64,000 nucleotides of DNA from Mycolicibacterium goodii (GCF_022370755.2 NZ_CP092364.2:4526001-4590000), one strand, 5' to 3'. Shown: positions 8,736 to 18,523, counted from the stretch's first letter. Notes: generated from the letters alone by a model not told the origin. Numbers and translations are program-made.

Positions 8736-9653
8736 ATGCAGACACGCACCGGGACCGCACGTGCGGGCGACCCCGATCACCCGATCGACATCTTCTACGA
8801 GGACATGGGTGATCCCGGTGATCCGGCGGTTCTGCTGATCATGGGTCTCGGCGCCCAGATGTTGATGTGGCGCACCGAGTTCTGCGAGAAGCTCGTCGAC
8901 CAGGGATTGCGGGTCATCCGGTTCGACAACCGTGACGTGGGGCTCTCGACGAAACTGTCCGGGCGGCGCGTCGATTCACCGCTCGCGCTACGCATGGCGC
9001 GTTCGTTCGTCGGCAAGCCCAGCCCTGCGGTGTACACCCTGGAGGACATGGCCGACGATGCCGGGGCCCTGCTCGACCACCTGGAGATCGGCCGTGCGCA
9101 CATCGTGGGTGGATCGATGGGCGGAATGATCGCCCAGGTTTTCGCGTCCCGGCACGCGGCCCGCACCGAGACCCTCGCGGTCATCTTCTCCAGCAACAAT
9201 CAGGCGTTTCTGCCGCCGCCGGGCATCAAGCAGTTGCTGTCGGTGATCACCGGCCCGCCCGCGGATGCGTCGCGAGAAGCGGTGCTCGACAACGCGGTTC
9301 GGCTGAGCAAGCTCAACGGCAGCCCGGCGTACCCACGGTCGGAGGAGCAGATCCGCGCGGAGGCCGCCGAGCTGTACGACCGTGCCTACTACCCCGCCGG
9401 GATCGCTCGGCATTTCGCGGCCATCCTGGGCAGCGGTAGCCTGCGTCATCACAACGAGCGCACCACCGCACCCACCGTGGTGATCCACGGGCGCGCCGAC
9501 CGGCTGATGCCGCCGTCGGGCGGGCGCGCGGTCGCCAACGCCATCAAGGGCGCTCGGATGGTGCTGATCGACGGCATGGGCCATGAGCTGCCCGAGCCGG
9601 TGTGGGACGAGGTCATCGGTGAGCTGAAGACGAACTTCGCCGCCGCATACTGA
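8736..9653 (+). CDS. lipG: Alpha/beta-hydrolase, LipG-like
   Basis: 305-residue alpha/beta-hydrolase. The nucleophile elbow GGSMGG places the Ser at about 127. Acid and base are in HGRADRLMP (Asp) and DGMGHELP (His) near the C-terminus. The oxyanion region is LIMGLGAQ and RFDNRDVG follows strand 4, as in esterases and epoxide-hydrolase relatives. It begins immediately after the ABC1-kinase stop and is followed by the mycolate methyltransferases, the same order as Rv0647c-lipG-mmaA in M. tuberculosis. An esterase, thioesterase or lipase role linked to mycolate metabolism is inference from location. Confidence 0.85.
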   Translation: MQTRTGTARAGDPDHPIDIFYEDMGDPGDPAVLLIMGLGAQMLMWRTEFCEKLVDQGLRVIRFDNRDVGLSTKLSGRRVDSPLALRMARSFVGKPSPAVYTLEDMADDAGALLDHLEIGRAHIVGGSMGGMIAQVFASRHAARTETLAVIFSSNNQAFLPPPGIKQLLSVITGPPADASREAVLDNAVRLSKLNGSPAYPRSEEQIRAEAAELYDRAYYPAGIARHFAAILGSGSLRHHNERTTAPTVVIHGRADRLMPPSGGRAVANAIKGARMVLIDGMGHELPEPVWDEVIGELKTNFAAAY

Positions 9654-9814
9654 TTGCCACCGCAACTTCTTTGCCGCGCGGCGGCATTTGCCTTCCCGGT
9701 AATGCTCGGTAGCTGGACGGATGTCGGTTTACGCTGTGCAGCAGTCTGGGGGGACGGCGGAGCCAACGGCGGCTCGGCACGGCTTCCCCGGTTGTCTGCC
9801 GAGAGGTGCCGCTT

Positions 9815-10687
9815 GTGGCGAAACAACCCGAAAAACTGAAACCACACTTCGATGAGGTCCAGGCTCATTACGACCTGTCGGACGATTTCTTCGCGCTGTT
9901 CCTCGATCCGACCAGGACCTACAGCTGCGCGTACTTCGAGCGTGACGACATGACGCTGGAAGAAGCCCAGCTCGCCAAGATCGACCTGTCGCTCGGCAAG
10001 TTGGGCCTGCAGCCGGGGATGACCCTGCTCGATGTCGGATGCGGTTGGGGCGCAACGATGTTGCGTGCATTGGACCGTTACGACGTCAATGTCGTCGGCC
10101 TGACGCTGAGCCGCAACCAGCAGGCGCACGTCGAGAGCCGGTTCGCCGAATCCCCCAGCCCCCGCAGCAAGCGCGTGCTGCTCGCGGGGTGGGAGGAATT
10201 CGACGAACCCGTGGACCGGATCGTGTCGATCGGCGCGTTCGAGCACTTCGGCCACGACCGTTATGACGACTTCTTCCGCTTCGCCCACCGCGTGCTGCCC
10301 GACGACGGTGTGATGCTGCTGCACACCATCACGGGCATCCACCCGAAGCACGCCCGAGAACTCGGCGTGCCGCTCACCTTCGAGATGGCGCGGTTCATCC
10401 GGTTCATCGTCACCGAGATCTTCCCTGGCGGACGACTGCCGACCGTCGACATGGTCATCGACCACGCGAGCCGCGCGTCGTTCACACTGGCGCGCAGGCA
10501 GTCGCTGCAACCGCACTACGCCCGCACACTCGACCTGTGGGCGGCGGCGCTGGAGGCACACCACGATGACGCCGTGCGGATCCAGTCCGAAGAGGTCTAC
10601 GAGCGGTACATGAAGTACCTGACGGGGTGTGCCGACGCGTTCCGGATCGGCTATATCGACGTCAACCAGTTCACGCTGGCGAAGTAG
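9815..10687 (+). CDS. Mycolic acid SAM-dependent methyltransferase (upstream copy)
   Basis: 290-residue member of the CmaA/MmaA/PcaA family, which modifies meromycolate double bonds on AcpM-bound chains by methylation or cyclopropanation. SAM motif I is LLDVGCGWGATM, followed by VVGLTLSRNQ. Residues matching the bicarbonate/active-site set are Cys in YSCAYF, Glu in IGAFEHFG, His in LLHTITG and Tyr in QPHYARTL. A GTG at 9806 is in frame, but GTG 9815 is preceded by GAGAGG at a proper distance, so it is preferred. It is a close paralogue of the next gene. Which chemistry (cis/trans cyclopropane, methyl or epoxy precursor) cannot be set from sequence alone. Confidence 0.88.
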   Translation: MAKQPEKLKPHFDEVQAHYDLSDDFFALFLDPTRTYSCAYFERDDMTLEEAQLAKIDLSLGKLGLQPGMTLLDVGCGWGATMLRALDRYDVNVVGLTLSRNQQAHVESRFAESPSPRSKRVLLAGWEEFDEPVDRIVSIGAFEHFGHDRYDDFFRFAHRVLPDDGVMLLHTITGIHPKHARELGVPLTFEMARFIRFIVTEIFPGGRLPTVDMVIDHASRASFTLARRQSLQPHYARTLDLWAAALEAHHDDAVRIQSEEVYERYMKYLTGCADAFRIGYIDVNQFTLAK

Positions 10688-10880
10688 CGACTTCGAGATA
10701 TTCGCTACCGGTTGCCCGCGGTGGCGAGGTAATTGCAGGCCCACGGGCGAAATTTCTAGATCAAGCTACGCGGTTTTGTTTGCCCGGCGTTTTTGACGCG
10801 AGTCGAGGCCTACCTGCGAGTTCCTGCTGTAGGCTGCGACTCGGCGGGGAGAACACCAAGGCTTGGAGAAATTTCGAAGT

Positions 10881-11741
10881 ATGTCCAAATTGACGCCCAA
10901 ATACGAAGAACTGCAGTCGATCTACGATATTTCGAACGAATTCTACGAGCTGTTTTTGGGCCCCACGATGGGTTACACCTGCGGTTATTTCGAACGCGAC
11001 GACATGACCGGCGACGAGGCACAGATCGCCAAGTTCGACCTCGCGCTCGGCAAACTGGGGCTGCAGCCCGGCATGACGCTGCTCGACATCGGTTGCGGAT
11101 GGGGCGCGTGCATGGCCCGTGCAGCCGAGAAGTACGACGTCAACGTGATCGGCCTGACGCTCAGCGGAGAGCAGCGCGAGTACGCCATCGAGAAGCTGGC
11201 CAAGGTCCCCACGGACCGCAAGCTCGAGGTGCGCCTGCAGGGCTGGGAGGAGTTCGACGAGAAGGTCGACCGCATCGTGTCGATCGGAGCCTTCGAACAC
11301 TTCGGATTCGAGCGCTATCCGGCCTTCTTCCAGATGGCCTACAACGCGTTGCCCGATGACGGTGTCATGCTGCTGCACAACATCACGGGGTTTGATCTGC
11401 GGGAGGGGCAGAAGCTCGGCCTGCACATGACGTTCGAAGACGCCCGGTTCGCCCGGTTCATCATGACCGAGATCTTCCCCGGCGGTCGACTGCCCTCGGT
11501 GGCGATGGAGCAGGAGAAGGCACTCGAAGCCGGGTTCAAGATCACCCAAATTCAGGAGATCGGCCCGCACTACGTCCGGACGCTCAAGATCTGGGCCGAT
11601 GCCCTCGAGGCGCACAAGAACGAGGCCATCGCGATCCAGGGCCAAGAGGTCTACGACCGCTACGACAAGTACCTCAACGGCTGCCAGAAGTACTTCGCCT
11701 CGGGCCACATCAGCGTGCACCAGTTCACGCTGCAGAAGTAA
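10881..11741 (+). CDS. Mycolic acid SAM-dependent methyltransferase (downstream copy)
   Basis: 286-residue paralogue of the preceding gene with the same motifs: LLDIGCGWGACM, VIGLTLSGEQ, IGAFEHFG, LLHNITG and GPHYVRTL. ATG 10881 starts the MSKLTPKYEELQ segment typical of the family; an in-frame TTG 18 bases upstream is less likely. M. tuberculosis has four copies (mmaA1-4) at this position and this genome has two. The 193-bp gap to the upstream copy gives room for its own promoter. Exact reaction is undetermined. Confidence 0.88.
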   Translation: MSKLTPKYEELQSIYDISNEFYELFLGPTMGYTCGYFERDDMTGDEAQIAKFDLALGKLGLQPGMTLLDIGCGWGACMARAAEKYDVNVIGLTLSGEQREYAIEKLAKVPTDRKLEVRLQGWEEFDEKVDRIVSIGAFEHFGFERYPAFFQMAYNALPDDGVMLLHNITGFDLREGQKLGLHMTFEDARFARFIMTEIFPGGRLPSVAMEQEKALEAGFKITQIQEIGPHYVRTLKIWADALEAHKNEAIAIQGQEVYDRYDKYLNGCQKYFASGHISVHQFTLQK

Positions 11742-11803
11742 CCGCACCGCTCCTGCCGCACTCTGCGCGAGGAAGAAAAGTCGCCAGAAAAGTCGGCGCG
11801 AGG

Positions 11804-11831
11804 TGTCGTATTGAGCCGGTGCCGTTCGTCG
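11804..11831 (+). promoter_or_regulatory. Candidate ECF42-dependent promoter
   Basis: TGTCGT at 11804-11809 is followed after 17 bp by CGTCG at 11827-11831, about 60 bp upstream of the DGPF gene. From memory, promoters assigned to the ECF42 group have a TGTCGA-like -35 and a CGAC/CGTC-like -10. This would be the autoregulated promoter of the sigma-factor operon. Low-to-moderate confidence. Confidence 0.45.
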
Positions 11832-11888
11832 GACGGGTAGAGAGTGGAACCAACGGGGTTCCGCTCACTACCGGAGGAGACGACGACC

Positions 11889-12587
11889 ATGCTCTACTTC
11901 GCCCTGATGAGAAGCCAGGAGAGCGAGCACACACCGGAGAAGGCCGCCGCGGGCTTCGCCGCGTTCCAGGCGTTCCACGCCAAGGCGGCCTCGGCGCTCC
12001 TGGCCGGCGATGCCCTCGCACCGACCGCCGAAGGCGTGCGCATCGAGGGTGGCCCCGACCGTCCGGGGGTGCTCACCGACGGACCCTTCCCGGAAAGCAC
12101 CGAGGTCGCGTGCGGCTACTACGTGCTCGACGCGGACAACCTCGACGACGCTCTGGCGCTGGCCCGCGACATCCCGGTCGCCGAGTTCGGCGTCGTCGAG
12201 ATCTGGCCGATCGTGCACTGGAAGGCGCCGACGGAGCCGATCGGCAACGACTGGCTGGCGCTGCTGCTGGAACCGCCGGAGAACGTCCGCACCCCGGGCA
12301 CCGACGAGTGGAACGAGCTCGTGGGCAGGCACGTCGAGCTCGAGAGCATCCTCGGCGACCAGACTCTCACCGGGGCGCCGTTGCACCCGCCGTCGACCGC
12401 GACGACGGTACGCGTGCGCAACGGCGAGGTGGCGATCACCGACGGGCCGTACGTGGAAGGCGCCGAGGTCGCCAACGGCTTCTATGTGCTGCGCGCGGCG
12501 GATCGCGACGAGGCGATCAAGCTGGCTTCCATGCTCCCGGCGTCGGCGGTTGAGTTGCGCCAACTTGCCGGGGTCTCGGGCCTGTAA
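11889..12587 (+). CDS. DGPF/YCII-domain protein, tandem duplication
   Basis: 232 residues made of two successive YCII-related (DGPF) ferredoxin-like domains, about 1-115 and 120-228. The signature appears once as DGPFPES and once as DGPYVEG. ATG 11889 is preceded by GGAGGA at about 8 bases; the longer upstream frame lacks support. The sigma-factor gene starts 7 bp downstream. DGPF proteins are the conserved genomic partners of ECF42 sigma factors. Their activity is not established and an enzyme-like or regulatory role is proposed from context. Confidence 0.88.
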   Translation: MLYFALMRSQESEHTPEKAAAGFAAFQAFHAKAASALLAGDALAPTAEGVRIEGGPDRPGVLTDGPFPESTEVACGYYVLDADNLDDALALARDIPVAEFGVVEIWPIVHWKAPTEPIGNDWLALLLEPPENVRTPGTDEWNELVGRHVELESILGDQTLTGAPLHPPSTATTVRVRNGEVAITDGPYVEGAEVANGFYVLRAADRDEAIKLASMLPASAVELRQLAGVSGL

Positions 12588-12594
12588 GCCGCCA

Positions 12595-13824
12595 ATGGCC
12601 ACATTGGACAGCGTCTTTCGGCGCGAGTGGGGTCCCACGGTCGCCACGATCGCCCGCTGGTCGGGTGATCTCACCATCGCCGAGGACGCTGTCCAAGAGG
12701 CCTGCGCGCAAGCCGTGCAGGCATGGGCTGACGAGATGCCCGACAACCCGGGCGCGTGGCTCACCGCCGTCGCCCGCAATCGCGCCCTGGATCGGCTGCG
12801 CCGTGAATCCCAGCGCACTGGAAGGGAATACGCTGCGGTGTACGAGGAGATGACGGCGCGCGCAGACATCGAACTGCACCCGGTGCGCGACGACCAGCTG
12901 CGGATGATGTTCACCTGTGCGCATCCGGCCTTGGACCGTGCCTCACAACTGGCGTTGACGCTGCGGCTGATCTCCGGCCTGACCACCGCGGAGATCGCCC
13001 GGGCGCTGCTGCAGTCCGAGGCCGCCGTCCGACAACGGATCACCCGGGCCAAGAACAAGATCCGCAGAGCCAACATCCCGCTGCGGGTGCCACCCGCCGA
13101 ACTGTTGCCGCAACGCACACCGCATGTGCTCGCGTGTATCTACTCGGTGTTCACCGAGGGCTACTGGTCGACCGCAGGTCCGTCGGCCATCCGCGACGAA
13201 CTGTGCGACGAGGGCGTGCGGCTCGCCGGCGAACTGTGTGCGCTGCTGCCCGATGACCGCGATGCGCGGGCACTGTCCGCGCTTGTCCTGCTTCATGATT
13301 CGCGACGACGGACCCGCGTCGACGACACCGGCGCGCTGATTCCCCTCGACGAGCAGAACCGCTCCCACTGGGATCGGGGCCGCATCGCCCGCGGCCTGGA
13401 TCAGCTACGGCGCGCCGAGGGAGCGACGGGTCCATACCTGCCGCAGGCGGTCATCGCCGCACTGCACGCCACCGCGCACAGCTGGCGGGCCACCGATTGG
13501 GCCACCATCTGCCTCGCCTACGACCGGCTGCTGGAACAGCTGGACTCGCCCGTCGTACGCGCAAATCGGGCACTCGCCATCGGTTTCCGCGACGGGTTCA
13601 CGGCCGGCTTGGCGGCGCTGGACGCCGTCGCCGACGATCCCCTGCTGGCCAGGAGCAACAGCGTCGCGGTGATCCGTGCTGATCTGCTGCGCCGCGCGGG
13701 CCGCACCGACGAGGCACGGCACTGGTATCAGGTTGCGCTGCAACACGAGGCGGTCTCCGATCCCGCCGCGGCATTCCTGCGTCGCCGCCTCACCGAATGC
13801 GACACCTCAACGGCGGCAACGTAA
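12595..13824 (+). CDS. ECF42-type RNA polymerase sigma factor
   Basis: 409 residues. Sigma region 2 lies at about 10-75 (AEDAVQEACAQAV, RNRALDRLRR). Region 4 is at about 105-165 (LTLRLISGLTTAEIARALLQSEAAVRQRITRAK). A long C-terminal extension of roughly 230 residues holds the DUF6596/TPR-like helical repeats found in ECF42. The extension includes HVLACIYSVFTEGY and HDSRRRTRVDDTGALIPLDEQ-type segments. The DGPF partner is immediately upstream and no anti-sigma factor gene is adjacent; the extension is thought to modulate activity. Convergent with rplA across a strong hairpin. Confidence 0.9.
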   Translation: MATLDSVFRREWGPTVATIARWSGDLTIAEDAVQEACAQAVQAWADEMPDNPGAWLTAVARNRALDRLRRESQRTGREYAAVYEEMTARADIELHPVRDDQLRMMFTCAHPALDRASQLALTLRLISGLTTAEIARALLQSEAAVRQRITRAKNKIRRANIPLRVPPAELLPQRTPHVLACIYSVFTEGYWSTAGPSAIRDELCDEGVRLAGELCALLPDDRDARALSALVLLHDSRRRTRVDDTGALIPLDEQNRSHWDRGRIARGLDQLRRAEGATGPYLPQAVIAALHATAHSWRATDWATICLAYDRLLEQLDSPVVRANRALAIGFRDGFTAGLAALDAVADDPLLARSNSVAVIRADLLRRAGRTDEARHWYQVALQHEAVSDPAAAFLRRRLTECDTSTAAT

Positions 13825-13830
13825 CTGCCC

Positions 13831-13884
13831 AGCAGACGTAAAACTGCCCCTTTTCCGGAGAAAAGGGGCAGTTTTACGTCTGCT
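13831..13884. terminator. Strong bidirectional hairpin between sigma factor and rplA
   Basis: A 25-bp perfect stem (13831-13855 with 13860-13884) closes a 4-base CGGA loop. It lies between convergent stop codons and the stem contains A/T runs giving a U-rich flank in both directions, so it can serve both transcripts. The right arm runs into CGTCTGCTCGCGCA (13877-13890), shared with the hairpin at 3.3 kb. Confidence 0.85.
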
Positions 13885-13896
13885 CGCGCAGAAAAA

Positions 13897-14604
13897 CTAG
13901 GCCTCGGTGAAGTTCCGGGTGACCGAGGGGTCGACCGGGATGCCCGGGCCGGTGGTCGTCGAGACGGTCACCTTCTTGAGGTAACGGCCCTTCGACGACG
14001 ACGGCTTCGCACGCAACACCTCGTCGAGCGCCGCGCCGTAGTTCTCGGCGAGCTTGGCCTCGTCGAACGACGCCTTGCCGATGATGAAGTGCAGGTTGGC
14101 CTGCTTGTCGACGCGGAAGTTGATCTTGCCGCCCTTGATGTCCTGCACAGCCTTGGCCACATCGGGGGTGACGGTGCCGGTCTTGGGGTTCGGCATGAGG
14201 CCACGCGGGCCGAGCACGCGGGCGATGCGGCCGACCTTGGCCATCTGGTCCGGCGTGGCGATCGCGGCGTCGAAGTCCAGGAAGCCGCCCTGGATCTTCT
14301 CGATGAGGTCGTCGCTACCGACGATGTCGGCGCCGGCGGCCGTGGCCTGCTCGGCCTTCTCACCGACGGCGAACACCGCGACGCGCGCGGTCTTACCGGT
14401 GCCGTGGGGCAGGTTGACGGTGCCGCGAACCATCTGGTCGGCCTTGCGGGGGTCGACGCCGAGGCGGATGGCAACCTCGACGGTGGCGTCCTGCTTCTTG
14501 GAGGAGGTCTCCTTGGCCAGCTTCGCGGCTTCCAGCGGCGTGTAGAGCTTGGTCCGGTCGACCTTCTCCGCGGCCTCGCGGTATGCCTTGCTGTTCTTGC
14601 TCAT
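13897..14604 (-). CDS. rplA: 50S ribosomal protein L1
   Basis: 235 residues, the usual length. It forms the L1 stalk with 23S rRNA and in many bacteria represses its own rplK-rplA mRNA. It begins [12 protein letters not shown] and contains the conserved [11 protein letters not shown] and [15 protein letters not shown] motifs. It is the last gene of secE-nusG-rplK-rplA and lies 77 bp after rplK. The bidirectional hairpin lies just beyond the stop. Confidence 0.98.
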   Translation of the reverse strand: MSKNSKAYREAAEKVDRTKLYTPLEAAKLAKETSSKKQDATVEVAIRLGVDPRKADQMVRGTVNLPHGTGKTARVAVFAVGEKAEQATAAGADIVGSDDLIEKIQGGFLDFDAAIATPDQMAKVGRIARVLGPRGLMPNPKTGTVTPDVAKAVQDIKGGKINFRVDKQANLHFIIGKASFDEAKLAENYGAALDEVLRAKPSSSKGRYLKKVTVSTTTGPGIPVDPSVTRNFTEA

Positions 14605-14681
14605 TGTGCGTCCAATCGTGTTGTTGGAGTCGTGGTGCGGGCCGATGCCAGCCCTCCCACGGTGTCGTGTCTGTTGGCCGA

Positions 14682-15110
14682 CTACTCGACCGTGATACCC
14701 ATCGAGCGGGCGGTGCCGGCGATGATCTTGGCAGCTGCGTCGATGTCGTTGGCGTTGAGATCGGCTTTCTTGGTCTCGGCGATCTCGCGCACCTGATCCC
14801 AGGTCACCTTGGCAACCTTGGTCTTGTGCGGCTCGCCCGAGCCCTTCTGCACACCAGCAGCTTTGAGCAGCAGCTTGGCGGCGGGCGGGGTCTTCAGGGC
14901 GAACGTGAAGCTGCGGTCCTCGTAGACGGTGATCTCCACGGGGATGACGTTTCCGCGCTGCGACTCGGTCGCGGCGTTGTACGCCTTGCAGAACTCCATG
15001 ATGTTGACGCCATGCTGGCCGAGCGCAGGACCGACCGGCGGGGCGGGGTTTGCCTGCCCAGCCTGGATCTGCAGCTTGATCAGCCCGGCGACCTTCTTCT
15101 TCGGGGCCAT
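14682..15110 (-). CDS. rplK: 50S ribosomal protein L11
   Basis: 142 residues, exactly the family length. It binds the GTPase-associated centre of 23S rRNA and is needed for RelA-type stringent response and factor binding. Visible motifs are [28 protein letters not shown] and the C-terminal helix [23 protein letters not shown] (each partial here). ATG 15110 is chosen because of the canonical MAPKKKV start and the AAAGGAAC ribosome site; the frame is open 30 bases upstream without support. Confidence 0.98.
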
Positions 15111-15177
15111 CCGTGTTGTTCCTTTACCTTGCTCATCCAAGGGCGCGAAGCGCCCCTTGTTTCTAGCCGTGAACCGG

Positions 15178-16008
<831 letters not shown>

Positions 16009-16019
16009 TCAAATCTCGG

Positions 16020-16454
16020 TCAGGTGCCGAACACCAGCGACACCAGTCGCGCCAGTCCGTAGTCCGTACCGGCGATCAGCGCCACCATGAACACCAGGAA
16101 GACCAGCACCACCGTGGTGTAGCTGACCATCTGCTTACGGTTCGGCCAGATCACCTTGCGGAGTTCGGCAACGACCTGCTTGAGGTAGTTGACGACGAAC
16201 ATGATCGGGTTCCGCGAAGGCCCGGAAGCGTCCTTCTTGACCTTCTTCGTCTTGCCGCCGGCTTCGACGACCGCGGCCGCCTCGGAGGCGGTCTCGACCT
16301 CGTCGGTGCTGTCGGCCACGCCGCGACGGGCCCGTTTTCCGGTCGGCCGCAGCGGCCGCGTCACCACCGCGGTCTGCCCGCGGGTCTCACCAGTGCCGTC
16401 AGTGTCCGTGCCAGTGTCGTCTGCGGAGCCGGCACCTTCGCGCTCGTCGCTCAC
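16020..16454 (-). CDS. secE: Preprotein translocase subunit SecE
   Basis: 144 residues from a GTG start with GGAG about 7 bases upstream. A hydrophilic, probably disordered N-terminus of about 85 residues is followed by the conserved amphipathic helix [24 protein letters not shown] and a single membrane helix near 110-137. SecE clamps SecY in the SecYEG channel. It has one TM segment versus three in E. coli, which is normal outside Enterobacteria. First protein gene downstream of tRNA-Trp. Confidence 0.96.
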   Translation of the reverse strand: MSDEREGAGSADDTGTDTDGTGETRGQTAVVTRPLRPTGKRARRGVADSTDEVETASEAAAVVEAGGKTKKVKKDASGPSRNPIMFVVNYLKQVVAELRKVIWPNRKQMVSYTTVVLVFLVFMVALIAGTDYGLARLVSLVFGT

Positions 16455-16538
16455 CGCATACTCCGTTCCTCTTCATAGCGGACTGGTTCGTCCAGGTCAC
16501 CTTCCAGTGTCCACACACTGTCCAGTATTCAGTTTGAG

Positions 16539-16611
<73 letters not shown>

Positions 16612-16669
16612 TCAGCGACGACGAGTTCGCACTGTCATCACATCATGGTCAGGGCTTACACAATTCGCG

Positions 16670-16695
16670 CGCTCCGCGTTCGCTTTTGCGGAGCG
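16670..16695. terminator. Hairpin between hadC and tRNA-Trp
   Basis: Perfect 8-bp inverted repeat CGCTCCGC/GCGGAGCG with a 10-base loop, in the 173-bp gap downstream of hadC. It may attenuate or terminate hadABC transcripts or act as a processing site before tRNA-Trp. There is no U-tract on the minus strand. Confidence 0.45.
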
Positions 16696-16784
16696 AAACG
16701 GAAGCGCGCTGAAATGGGAAAAACCCCGAGTGCCGAGTGTACCCCGGTGTTGGTGTCAACTACTAATCGCCTCGTCAACCCCGT

Positions 16785-17294
16785 TCATTCGTGGGCGGCC
16801 TTGCGCATCACCTTGCCGGTTTCGGGATCCCACTTGACCTGAATGGAGTTGTCGCCTTCATGGCCCATCATCGTGGTGTAGGCCTCGAGCACGACCTCGC
16901 CGTCGTCGTTGGTACAGATGTTGCGGGTCACGACGATGTCCGCGCCGAAGCGCTCCTCGTGCGACTGGATCTCCATGACCGCATGCAGCTGGTCACCGGC
17001 CACGAGCGGCTTGTGATAGATGAACTTCTGGTCGACCTGCACGATCTGCATGGTCGACATGCCGACATCGACGTGCTTGAAGAAATGCTCCTGCACCAGC
17101 AACGCGAGCGTCGACGCGAACGTCAGAGGCGCGACCAGCCCCTCGTGCCCGAGTTCAGCGGCCGCTTTCTCGTCGTGGCTGGCCGGATCCATGGCCTTGA
17201 CGGCCTTGGCGTACTGCCGGATCTGCTCGCGTCCGACGAGGAAGGGGTCCGGGTACTTCCAGACCATGCCCCTGATGTCAGTCTTGAGCGCCAT
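16785..17294 (-). CDS. hadC: (3R)-hydroxyacyl-ACP dehydratase subunit HadC
   Basis: 169-residue double-fold hot-dog subunit with conserved N-terminal FLVGREQIRQYA and the central AELGHEGLVAPLTFAS. HadC pairs with catalytic HadB to dehydrate very long 3-hydroxyacyl-AcpM in the late FAS-II cycles of meromycolate elongation. It lies 11 bp after hadB. The short C-terminal tail beyond the hot-dog core is normal for HadC. Confidence 0.96.
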   Translation of the reverse strand: MALKTDIRGMVWKYPDPFLVGREQIRQYAKAVKAMDPASHDEKAAAELGHEGLVAPLTFASTLALLVQEHFFKHVDVGMSTMQIVQVDQKFIYHKPLVAGDQLHAVMEIQSHEERFGADIVVTRNICTNDDGEVVLEAYTTMMGHEGDNSIQVKWDPETGKVMRKAAHE

Positions 17295-17305
17295 ACCAGG
17301 CCTCC

Positions 17306-17734
17306 CTACGCGAGTCGTGCGGTGGCGACGGCGCGCCCGAAGATCTTCTTGCCGCCGGCGGTGGCCGAGATCGCGATGGTGACCAGCTTCTGCTCGGGAT
17401 CGACGGACTTGATCCGGCCGTTGAAGGTGATCTCGGCACCGACACCGTCGTTGGGCACCGGCACCACAGCGGTGAACCGGACGTTGTATTCGGTGACCGC
17501 GGCCGGGTCGCCCACCCAGGAGGTGACGTAGCCGCCGCCGAGGCCCATGGTCAGCATGCCGTGCGCGATCGCCGTGTCGAGACCGACCTGCTTGGCGATG
17601 TCGTCGTCCCAGTGGATCGGGTTGAGGTCGCCGGAGACGCCGGCGTAGTTGACCAGATCACCGCGAGTCAGCGTTATCACTTTTTCCGGAAGGGTGTCCC
17701 CCACCTTCACCGAACTGAACTCACGCAGAGCCAT
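17306..17734 (-). CDS. hadB: (3R)-hydroxyacyl-ACP dehydratase catalytic subunit HadB
   Basis: 142 residues, identical in length to M. tuberculosis HadB. The hydratase-2 motif GDLNPIHWDD supplies the catalytic dyad at Asp36 and His41. It forms HadAB and HadBC heterodimers in FAS-II. ATG 17734 gives MALREFSSV, the known N-terminus, and overlaps the end of hadA by 14 bp, which indicates translational coupling. A longer upstream frame within hadA is not used. Confidence 0.97.
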   Translation of the reverse strand: MALREFSSVKVGDTLPEKVITLTRGDLVNYAGVSGDLNPIHWDDDIAKQVGLDTAIAHGMLTMGLGGGYVTSWVGDPAAVTEYNVRFTAVVPVPNDGVGAEITFNGRIKSVDPEQKLVTIAISATAGGKKIFGRAVATARLA

Positions 17735-18197
17735 CAGAAAAACCCTCTTCTCCGTCACCCGCACGCCCCGCCAGGGTTGTGTAGGCCTCCTGGACAATCT
17801 CACCAGCGTCGTTGGTGATTATGTTCTTGGTCACGATGATGTCGGTCCCGTGCGCACGACGAACCGCATGGACGTAGACGTCGCAGTAGAGACGGTCACC
17901 GGCCTTGATCGGCTTGAAGAACTTCAGTTCCTGGTCGACCTGAACGATCTTGGCTTCGCGCACGCCGATGTTCGCCTGATCGAAGAATGCGGACTGCGCC
18001 TGATAACCGAAGATGCAGATGAATGTCAGTGGTGCGGGCAGGGCGTCATGGCCCAGCTCCGCGGCCGCGTCCTCGTCGTAGAAGTACGTGTCGTCGTTCT
18101 TGATCGCGACGGCATGCTCGCGGATCTTCTCCCGGCCGACTTCATAAAAATCGGGATACCGGTAATGCATCCCGACGATTTTCGACGACAGAGCCAC
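17721..18197 (-). CDS. hadA: (3R)-hydroxyacyl-ACP dehydratase subunit HadA
   Basis: 158-residue hot-dog substrate-binding subunit. It pairs with HadB in the earlier FAS-II elongation cycles. Cys61 in APLTFICIFG corresponds to the cysteine modified by activated thiacetazone/isoxyl in M. tuberculosis HadA. Motif YEVGREKIREHA is near the N-terminus. It is preceded by rpmG with 10 bp between and overlaps hadB. Confidence 0.97.
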   Translation of the reverse strand: MALSSKIVGMHYRYPDFYEVGREKIREHAVAIKNDDTYFYDEDAAAELGHDALPAPLTFICIFGYQAQSAFFDQANIGVREAKIVQVDQELKFFKPIKAGDRLYCDVYVHAVRRAHGTDIIVTKNIITNDAGEIVQEAYTTLAGRAGDGEEGFSDGSA

Positions 18198-18207
18198 TGG
18201 CGTTGGG

Positions 18208-18375
18208 CTACCGCGACTCTTTGTGCGGCTGGTGGTGTCCGCAGTTCGGGCAGAACTTCTTGATCTCGAGCCGGTCGGGATCGTTGCGGCGATTCTTCTT
18301 CGTGATGTAGTTCCGGTGCTTGCACACCTCGCACGCCAAGGTGATCTTGGGCCGTACGTCAGTACTGGAGGCCAC
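18208..18375 (-). CDS. rpmG: 50S ribosomal protein L33
   Basis: 55 residues from a GTG start: [11 protein letters not shown], with zinc-ribbon-type cysteines in [10 protein letters not shown] and [10 protein letters not shown], ending HKESR. Four Cys are retained, the zinc-containing (C+) form; mycobacteria also encode a Cys-less paralogue induced under zinc depletion. This corresponds to rpmG2 upstream of hadA. Confidence 0.95.
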   Translation of the reverse strand: MASSTDVRPKITLACEVCKHRNYITKKNRRNDPDRLEIKKFCPNCGHHQPHKESR

Positions 18376-18411
18376 GTCGACTGCTCTCTTTCACGGTTCT
18401 TGTTCGTCCTG

Positions 18412-18485
18412 TAGCGGTGGGGGGGCTCGATCCCCCGACCTCACGATTATGAGTCGTGCGCTCTAACCAGCTGAGCTACACCGCC
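18412..18485 (-). tRNA. tRNA-Met (CAT anticodon, elongator type)
   Basis: 74 nt on the minus strand. The acceptor GGCGGTG pairs with CACCGCT (terminal G-U), the D-arm is GCTCAGCTGGTTAGAGC, and the anticodon loop is CTCATAA. The T-stem GGGGG/CCCCC encloses the loop ATCGAGC, where the usual first T is replaced by A. The first acceptor pair is G-U, unlike the unpaired C-A of initiator tRNA, so an elongator is expected. Confidence 0.93.
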
Positions 18486-18523
18486 CCGATAGACACCGGC
18501 GGCGGTCCGCCGCACGTCCACCG

